A stretch of 10,050 nt of DNA from Euryarchaeota archaeon UBA596. Lineage in GTDB: Archaea; Thermoplasmatota; Poseidoniia; Poseidoniales; Poseidoniaceae. The DNA lies in contig DAGQ01000049.1 in NCBI GenBank assembly GCA_002498205.1, forward strand, positions 5,851 through 15,900, written 5' to 3'. The notes beneath the pieces were generated by a model. It searched no databases. It worked only from the letters and a program-made list of their open reading frames with translations, and was not told the DNA's origin. Position 1 is the first letter of the stretch, and every line of letters starts with the position of its first letter. A program made the translations under genes and the position numbers. Below are positions 6,011 through 10,050 of this stretch, one piece after another.

Positions 6011-6736
6011 TTTTTTAATCGCTTCCAAATCAAACCATGAACTAGCAGAACTAATGGCTTCATTTCTTTTAAACCACCTAATTTCTTCAATTTCATCTAT
6101 TTTCAAATTAAATTCTAACTCATTTGAATTAACTTCAACGAGATAAGTAAACGAAACGAATGAAATGCCTGCTTCATTGAAAATTTTTTGCGACACGATA
6201 GAAGTGTTAGAATTATCAATTTCAATAGTTATTCCTAATTCTTCCATAGTTTCTCTAACCGCACCTATTTTAGGTTCTTCATTATGATCAAGATATCCGC
6301 CAGGAAGTGTCCAACAGCCTGTAAAATGGCCCCTTTTTACTTTCGCCAATAATATATTTTTATTTTGATCCCTAATTACTACTTTTGATACTAGTCTATG
6401 AATTGAACGATATACGGATTCTCTTGCTGCTGGGTGAATACAGGAATCTGAAATTACATCATCCTTCCAAGCCCAATTTTCAGGCCATGGAATTTCTGGT
6501 TGGCCCATTATAACAATAGTACTAGATTCTCCAATCTCTAGATTATATCTTCCTTTCATGCTCCATTTTATTCCCATGGAATCAACTTCAGATTCAGTAG
6601 GTAATCGAAAAATCCATCCTTTTCCCTCTTTCGAACTGTTTCTACCTTTGATTGGTATTTGAGGTCCATTCCCATTAGAATCGACTAAAAGCAGCTTGCC
6701 ATCGTGCTCAAGATGGATGAATGTTCCCAGGGCCAT
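5999..6736 (-). CDS. Nudix hydrolase with extra N-terminal domain
   Basis: This 245-residue protein should hydrolyse a nucleoside diphosphate linked to some other moiety (Mg-dependent); the substrate is not readable from sequence. The Nudix box is at residues 147-169: G147, E153, then Arg-Glu-Thr-Met-Glu-Glu-Leu-Gly-Ile (161-169). It fits the G-x5-E-x7-REUxEExGU pattern except for Thr at the first hydrophobic position. The preceding Trp-Thr-Leu-Pro-Gly-Gly (142-147) is also typical. The fold starts about residue 115. The first ~110 residues look like a separate Trp- and Gly-containing, largely beta region (Lys-Leu-Leu-Leu-Val-Asp, Trp-Ile-Phe-Arg) without a zinc-ribbon Cys set, so it is not a plain NudC. 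The ATG at 6736 lacks a clear GGTG site. It lies 48 bases after the malate dehydrogenase stop on the same strand; an A+T-rich stretch (6779-6788) could give it its own promoter. Its stop overlaps the convergent alaS end. Confidence 0.9.
   Translation of the reverse strand: MALGTFIHLEHDGKLLLVDSNGNGPQIPIKGRNSSKEGKGWIFRLPTESEVDSMGIKWSMKGRYNLEIGESSTIVIMGQPEIPWPENWAWKDDVISDSCIHPAARESVYRSIHRLVSKVVIRDQNKNILLAKVKRGHFTGCWTLPGGYLDHNEEPKIGAVRETMEELGITIEIDNSNTSIVSQKIFNEAGISFVSFTYLVEVNSNELEFNLKIDEIEEIRWFKRNEAISSASSWFDLEAIKKLTE
6011..6016 (+). terminator. T-tract immediately after alaS
   Basis: Six T directly follow the alaS TAA, preceded at 5985-6000 by the AAATTC/GAATTT inverted repeat. Archaeal RNA polymerase terminates at U-rich tracts, so this is a plausible end for the alaS transcript. 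Confidence 0.4.
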
Positions 6737-6784
6737 AATCTCTGGAAAAAGTTCAAGGTCATGAATGCAACGCTTAAGACTTAA

Positions 6785-7723
6785 TTAATATCCAAGAATA
6801 TCAGTTAATTGACTTTTATAGAAATTTGCAGAACCTTGAAGGCTAGATAATTCCTCTTCCGTTAGTTCTAACTGAATTATTTTTTCAGTACCATTTGCTC
6901 CAAGAATAATGGGAACTCCAATGAATATATCCTTTAGACCATACTCTCCATCTAAATATGCTGATGCTGGGATAAGTCTTTTCCTATCATTTAACACAGA
7001 TTCAGCCATAATTGCTGCAGCAGAACCTGGTGCATAAAATGCCGAACCACGTTCTAATAATTTTACTATTTCTCCGCCTCCACCAGCAGTTCTTTTACTA
7101 ATGGCATCTATTGTTTCTTCATCAAGTAATTGAGTTATTGGAATACCTCCACAAGTAGTATATCGAGGTAATGGAACCATTGTATCTCCATGTCCACCTA
7201 ATACCATGGCTTGAACATCTTCTTCATTACATCCAACTTCTTTTGCGACAAAATGAGTCATTCTTGCACTATCTAATACTCCTGCTTGTCCTATTATCCG
7301 TTCCTTGGGGAAGCCAGTAACTTTCCACATGTGGTATGTCATCAAATCTAAGGGATTCGTAACCATTATTACGATTGAATTAGGTGCATACTGCTTAATC
7401 CCCTCTCCAACTTGTTTAATGATTTCAGCGTTTTTTCCGATCAAATCTTCTCTACTCATCCCAGGTTGCCTTGGAAAACCACTTGTAACGACAACAACAT
7501 CTGAATCAGCAATATCTTCATAATTTGCAGTACCCGTAATATTTCCATCGTAATTCAAAACTTGACCATCTTGACTCATGTCTAGTGCCTTACCTTTAGC
7601 AAACCCTTCATAAATATCAAGCATTACTATATCTCCTAACTTTTTTTGTGCTAAAACAAAAGCACATGTTGCTCCTACATTACCTGCTCCAATCACAGCA
7701 ATTTTTCTTCTTCCTCGACTCAT
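6785..7723 (-). CDS. mdh: NAD-dependent malate dehydrogenase (lactate/malate dehydrogenase family)
   Basis: It interconverts malate and oxaloacetate with NAD(H) in the cytoplasmic TCA cycle. I chose the ATG at 7723 because GGTGGA (7731-7736) stands seven bases ahead; the in-frame GTG at 7735 overlaps that site. The 312-residue protein has the dinucleotide motif Gly-Ala-Gly-Asn-Val-Gly (12-17) and an acidic residue, D36, at the end of the second strand, favouring NAD over NADP. The substrate loop Pro-Arg-Gln-Pro-Gly-Met-Ser-Arg (84-91) has Arg85 where lactate dehydrogenases have Gln, which points to malate, and Arg91 is the catalytic-loop Arg. Asp151 and Arg154 (Asp-Ser-Ala-Arg) and His178 (Gly-Gly-His-Gly-Asp) complete the active site. 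The length and motifs fit the LDH-like (tetrameric type) malate dehydrogenases. It is divergent from the transhydrogenase operon, and a Nudix gene follows downstream. Confidence 0.96.
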   Translation of the reverse strand: MSRGRRKIAVIGAGNVGATCAFVLAQKKLGDIVMLDIYEGFAKGKALDMSQDGQVLNYDGNITGTANYEDIADSDVVVVTSGFPRQPGMSREDLIGKNAEIIKQVGEGIKQYAPNSIVIMVTNPLDLMTYHMWKVTGFPKERIIGQAGVLDSARMTHFVAKEVGCNEEDVQAMVLGGHGDTMVPLPRYTTCGGIPITQLLDEETIDAISKRTAGGGGEIVKLLERGSAFYAPGSAAAIMAESVLNDRKRLIPASAYLDGEYGLKDIFIGVPIILGANGTEKIIQLELTEEELSSLQGSANFYKSQLTDILGY

Positions 7724-7730
7724 AGTGTGT

Positions 7731-7736
7731 TCCACC
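7731..7736 (-). promoter_or_regulatory. Ribosome binding site for mdh
   Basis: GGTGGA on the minus strand lies seven bases before the ATG at 7723. It covers the alternative GTG start at 7735, so it decides the start in favour of 7723. Confidence 0.6.
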
Positions 7737-7780
7737 GAATCTCCGAAAATATGGTGGGAGATAATCTTGACCGTTGTAAG

Positions 7781-7790
7781 TTTAAATTTT
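7781..7790. promoter_or_regulatory. Shared A/T box between mdh and the pnt operon
   Basis: TTTAAATTTT sits near the middle of the 110-base divergent spacer. Read rightward it is about 45 bases before the pntAA ATG; read leftward it is about 60 bases before the mdh ATG. Both distances allow TATA use with a short leader carrying the observed ribosome sites. Because the core TTTAAA is symmetric, one site may serve both directions. No operator repeat was seen. Confidence 0.35.
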
Positions 7791-7824
7791 TAATCAAGTT
7801 AGTTTCAATAACCCCTTTTAACTC

Positions 7825-7829
7825 GGGTG
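7825..7829 (+). promoter_or_regulatory. Ribosome binding site for pntAA
   Basis: GGGTG lies four bases before the ATG at 7834, in line with the archaeal consensus seen elsewhere in the window. Confidence 0.5.
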
Positions 7830-7833
7830 TTCA

Positions 7834-9021
7834 ATGAGACTAGGTGTAGTTTTAGAATCGGATTTTGAAACGAGGGTTTCTATAGTGCCAAATTCAATTC
7901 CAAAGTTGCTTAAGATGGGATTTGAAGTGATTGTAGAAGATGGTGCAGGTAGGAAATCAGGTTATCCAAATTCAGAGTATGAATCGAAAGGAGCATCAAT
8001 ATCAAATTCAGATGAGGTGCTAGGTTCGGATTTAGTTACAAGTATTGGAGTTCCTGACTTTACGAAGATGAAATCAGGAGCAATGTTGGCATGCATTGCA
8101 GACCCCTTTAGAGATTTAGAAAAAACAAAACAGATTATAGAATCTGGAATAACTTTGTTATCTATGGAAGTTATACCTCGGCGTTTATCTAAGGGTCAAT
8201 CAATGGATGTTAATTCCTCACAAGATAATCTTTCAGGATATTGTGCTGCTTTGAAAGCAGCTTTCAATATGCCTAAGTTAATGCCAATGATGACCACAGC
8301 AGCAGGAACAATAAGACCTGCTAAGTTTGTAATTCAAGGTGCTGCTGTGGCGGGTCTACAAGCTATTGCCACTGCTAAAAGATTAGGTGCTATTGTTTAT
8401 GCTGTAGATGTAAGGCTAGCCGCAAAGACTGATTGTGAAAGTCTTGGTGGTAGGTTTATTGACGTTCCTGGTTGGGTTGATGCTGAAACATCTAGCGGTC
8501 ATGCAAATTCGTTATTCGATAATCCAGAATTAATGGAAGCATTTGATGTAGCTCTGGAAAAAGTTTTGAGTGATGCTGATGCACTTGTAACTACTGCTAG
8601 GATTTTTGGTAGAGATGCTCCAAAATTATTTTTTAGTGATGAAAGAAATGACAATTTACATAAAATTATGAAAGAAGGATCAGTAGTTGTTGATATGAAT
8701 TTAGATACTGGCGGAAATACTAATCATTCAGACATAAATAATGAAGTTGTTAAAGATGGGGTTACATTTTACGGAACACCAATACTTTGTAGGACAGTTC
8801 CTAATACTGCTTCAATGCTTTATTCAAATAATGTTACTAATTTTGTTTCAGTTCTAGTTGATGAGGGAGCACTAAAAATCAATCAAGCCGAACAAGTTTT
8901 AACAGGTGACGAAGGTGGAATTGGAGCAGGATTTGGAGGAATCTTAATATCTGAAGATGGGAAAATTCATGCTAACCATTCAAGGTTACAAAATTTAATT
9001 TATGAGGGTGAAGAAGAATGA
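7834..9021 (+). CDS. pntAA: NAD(P) transhydrogenase subunit alpha part 1 (NAD-binding, soluble)
   Basis: This is the soluble NAD(H)-binding domain I of proton-translocating transhydrogenase, which passes hydride between NADH and NADP in exchange for ion movement. The 395 residues fit the separately encoded alpha1 subunits of the three-subunit type. Early Arg-Val-Ser-Ile-Val-Pro (14-19) and Gly-Ala-Gly...Tyr-Pro (37-45) are typical of the alanine dehydrogenase/PNT fold. The 'RQD loop' that contacts domain III is present as R117, Q122 and D125 within Gln-Ser-Met-Asp, followed by Ser-Ser-Gln-Asp-Asn-Leu-Ser-Gly-Tyr. The nucleotide motif is Gly-Ala-Ala-Val-Ala-Gly (169-174), with D192 ending the next strand (NAD preference). 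The late Arg-Thr-Val-Pro-Asn-Thr-Ala-Ser segment is also family-like. Alanine dehydrogenase is excluded by the RQD loop and by the membrane subunits that follow. Its stop overlaps the next start by four bases (ATGA). Confidence 0.96.
   Translation: MRLGVVLESDFETRVSIVPNSIPKLLKMGFEVIVEDGAGRKSGYPNSEYESKGASISNSDEVLGSDLVTSIGVPDFTKMKSGAMLACIADPFRDLEKTKQIIESGITLLSMEVIPRRLSKGQSMDVNSSQDNLSGYCAALKAAFNMPKLMPMMTTAAGTIRPAKFVIQGAAVAGLQAIATAKRLGAIVYAVDVRLAAKTDCESLGGRFIDVPGWVDAETSSGHANSLFDNPELMEAFDVALEKVLSDADALVTTARIFGRDAPKLFFSDERNDNLHKIMKEGSVVVDMNLDTGGNTNHSDINNEVVKDGVTFYGTPILCRTVPNTASMLYSNNVTNFVSVLVDEGALKINQAEQVLTGDEGGIGAGFGGILISEDGKIHANHSRLQNLIYEGEEE
9007..9011 (+). promoter_or_regulatory. Ribosome binding site for pntAB
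   Basis: GGTGA lies inside the last codons of pntAA, six bases before the ATG at 9018, allowing translational coupling. Confidence 0.65.
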
Positions 9022-9341
9022 GTGATGTAATTGGAATATTTATGACTTTAGAAGGATTCATATTATCATTAACTGTATTTGCTTTGGCTATTTTTCTAGG
9101 TTTTGAATTAATTTCCAAAGTGCCTCCTACATTACACACACCTTTGATGTCAGGTGCAAATGCAATTTCTGGAATTAGTATTGTTGGTGCTCTACTGGCT
9201 GCAAATAGTGGGGAAGCGAATACTGCTACCATTTTAGCATTTTTAGCAATAGTTCTTGCCACAATAAATGTTGTGGGTGGATTTTTAGTTACAAATCGAA
9301 TGTTACAAATGATTCGTGGTAAAAGAAGAGGTGGTAATTAA
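9018..9341 (+). CDS. pntAB: NAD(P) transhydrogenase subunit alpha part 2 (membrane)
   Basis: This 107-residue protein is the small membrane subunit (alpha2) of the transhydrogenase. It has three hydrophobic segments, about residues 10-32, 43-62 and 69-92, and a basic C terminus (Arg-Gly-Lys-Arg-Arg) expected inside. The loop and second helix carry the family signature His-Thr-Pro-Leu-Met-Ser-Gly-Ala-Asn-Ala-Ile-Ser-Gly-Ile (40-53). H40 is at the position I believe corresponds to the proton-path His of the Thermus alpha2 subunit. The start overlaps the pntAA stop, and the TAA stop shares its last base with the ATG of pntB, so all three genes form one tightly coupled operon. A minus-strand ORF over the same bases is a shadow. 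Confidence 0.95.
   Translation: MSDVIGIFMTLEGFILSLTVFALAIFLGFELISKVPPTLHTPLMSGANAISGISIVGALLAANSGEANTATILAFLAIVLATINVVGGFLVTNRMLQMIRGKRRGGN
9328..9333 (+). promoter_or_regulatory. Ribosome binding site for pntB
   Basis: GAGGTG within the end of pntAB lies seven bases before the ATG at 9341. It is among the strongest sites in the window and supports the overlapping start. Confidence 0.7.
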
Positions 9342-10050
9342 TGGTTGAAGTTTCTTCCTTATTGGATATTGGTTATCTCATTTCTGCTACATTATTCATT
9401 TTTGGAATTAAGATGTTAGGTTCGCCAAAAACAGCCCCTAAAGGAAATATGTATGGTGCTTTAGGTATGTTTGTTGCTGTACTTGTTACGGTATTAAAAA
9501 TGCAATTGTCAGAAAATGGGATCGAAGGATGGATGTGGATTTTACTCGGTCTAGGTCTTGGGGCAGCAATCGGTTATTGGATGGCTACAACAGTGGAAAT
9601 GACTGGAATGCCTGAATTAGTGGCTTTATTCAACGGTTTTGGAGGTGCAGCATCAGCATTAGTTGCTCTGTCTGAAGCCTTAAAGGTCTATACTTCAGAA
9701 ACTTACGTCATTGCAGACCCTATTTTTCAAGTTTATCATTTAATCCCGGTACTTGCAATCGGTGCTTCTGCACTTGTTGGTTGGATGACTTTGACTGGAA
9801 GTTTAGTTGCAATGTTTAAACTCAAAGGAGGGTTTACAATTCCATTTACTAAAAAATGGGTTAGATTTCCAACATGGGGGCCTGGTTGGTTAAATTATGT
9901 CAAATCTGGATTGTTTTTAGCAGGATTGGTCATGATTATTATGAGTTTGAATGATCCAGGGAATTTAGGATTAATTTATGGTATTGTTGGAGTTTCATGT
10001 ATACTTGGAATCTTATTCGTTTTACCAATTGGTGGTGCAGATATGCCTGT
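9341..10050 (+). CDS. pntB: NAD(P) transhydrogenase subunit beta, N-terminal part (cut by window edge)
   Basis: This is the N-terminal 236 residues plus two bases of the beta subunit, which holds the main proton-conducting membrane domain and, beyond the window, the NADP-binding domain III. The frame is open to the right edge. Several hydrophobic segments are seen (about residues 8-26, 37-54, 63-83, 91-110, 133-158, 188-203 and 208-230). Signature segments include Met-Thr-Gly-Met-Pro-Glu-Leu-Val-Ala-Leu-Phe-Asn-Gly-Phe-Gly-Gly (87-102), Gly-Trp-Met-Thr-Leu-Thr-Gly-Ser (147-154) and the terminal Gly-Gly-Ala-Asp-Met-Pro-Val. Residue N98 stands where enterobacterial PntB has the proton-path His (His91 in E. 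coli, from memory). The ATG at 9341 overlaps the pntAB stop by one base and has a GAGGTG site. Confidence 0.95.
   Translation, partial: MVEVSSLLDIGYLISATLFIFGIKMLGSPKTAPKGNMYGALGMFVAVLVTVLKMQLSENGIEGWMWILLGLGLGAAIGYWMATTVEMTGMPELVALFNGFGGAASALVALSEALKVYTSETYVIADPIFQVYHLIPVLAIGASALVGWMTLTGSLVAMFKLKGGFTIPFTKKWVRFPTWGPGWLNYVKSGLFLAGLVMIIMSLNDPGNLGLIYGIVGVSCILGILFVLPIGGADMP

Noticed and set aside
7724..7735. GTG start adding four residues to malate dehydrogenase
   Set aside because: The GTG overlaps the GGTGGA ribosome site that serves the ATG at 7723.
8972..9262. 96-codon minus-strand frame over pntAA/pntAB
   Set aside because: It is antisense to the clear alpha2 transhydrogenase subunit and reads as a shadow.
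1..10050. CRISPR array, insertion sequence or phage/defence island
   Set aside because: No spaced direct repeats, terminal inverted repeats, transposase or integrase motifs were found. The genes are mostly housekeeping with similar base composition throughout.

Overview
The window looks like marine planktonic euryarchaeal DNA, most likely Marine Group II (Poseidoniales) or a close relative such as Marine Group III. The alanyl-tRNA synthetase and RtcB are of archaeal type. Shine-Dalgarno sites are of the archaeal GGTG(A) kind, TATA-like boxes sit at archaeal distances from starts, and the DNA is A+T-rich (roughly one third G+C, judged by eye). The phylum-level call is an inference from these traits and was not checked by any search. 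The genes are compact housekeeping and envelope genes. I saw no insertion sequences, phage genes, CRISPR array, rRNA or tRNA, and no gene-free stretch longer than about 120 bases.

Layout. Positions 1-420 (+) hold the 3' end of a cell-surface or secreted protein with one membrane anchor and an acidic cytoplasmic tail. Two leftward genes face it: a 61-residue coiled-coil microprotein (427-612) and the RNA ligase RtcB (728-2194). A short divergent promoter region (2195-2281) separates rtcB from a rightward pair: a membrane-anchored, His/Cys-containing protein of unknown function (2282-2863) and alaS (2873-6010). AlaS carries an unusual acidic helical C-terminal extension and a degenerate N-terminal zinc motif. 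It converges with a leftward Nudix hydrolase gene (5999-6736), the two stops overlapping by 13 bases inside a terminator-like hairpin. Malate dehydrogenase (6785-7723, leftward) lies upstream of the Nudix gene on the same strand. A second divergent promoter region (7724-7833) separates it from a rightward three-gene operon for proton-translocating NAD(P) transhydrogenase: pntAA, pntAB and pntB, the last cut by the window edge.

How the genes fit together. RtcB and AlaRS both serve tRNA (splicing or repair, and charging), but they are divergently transcribed. Malate dehydrogenase and transhydrogenase share an intergenic region and both handle nicotinamide cofactors: malate oxidation yields NADH, and the transhydrogenase can use the ion gradient to convert NADH to NADPH. 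A shared control region would make metabolic sense but is not proven. The least expected content is the AlaRS C-terminal module with its eroded zinc site, the uncharacterised membrane protein translated just ahead of AlaRS, and the Cys cluster in RtcB. No wholly new multi-gene system is evident.
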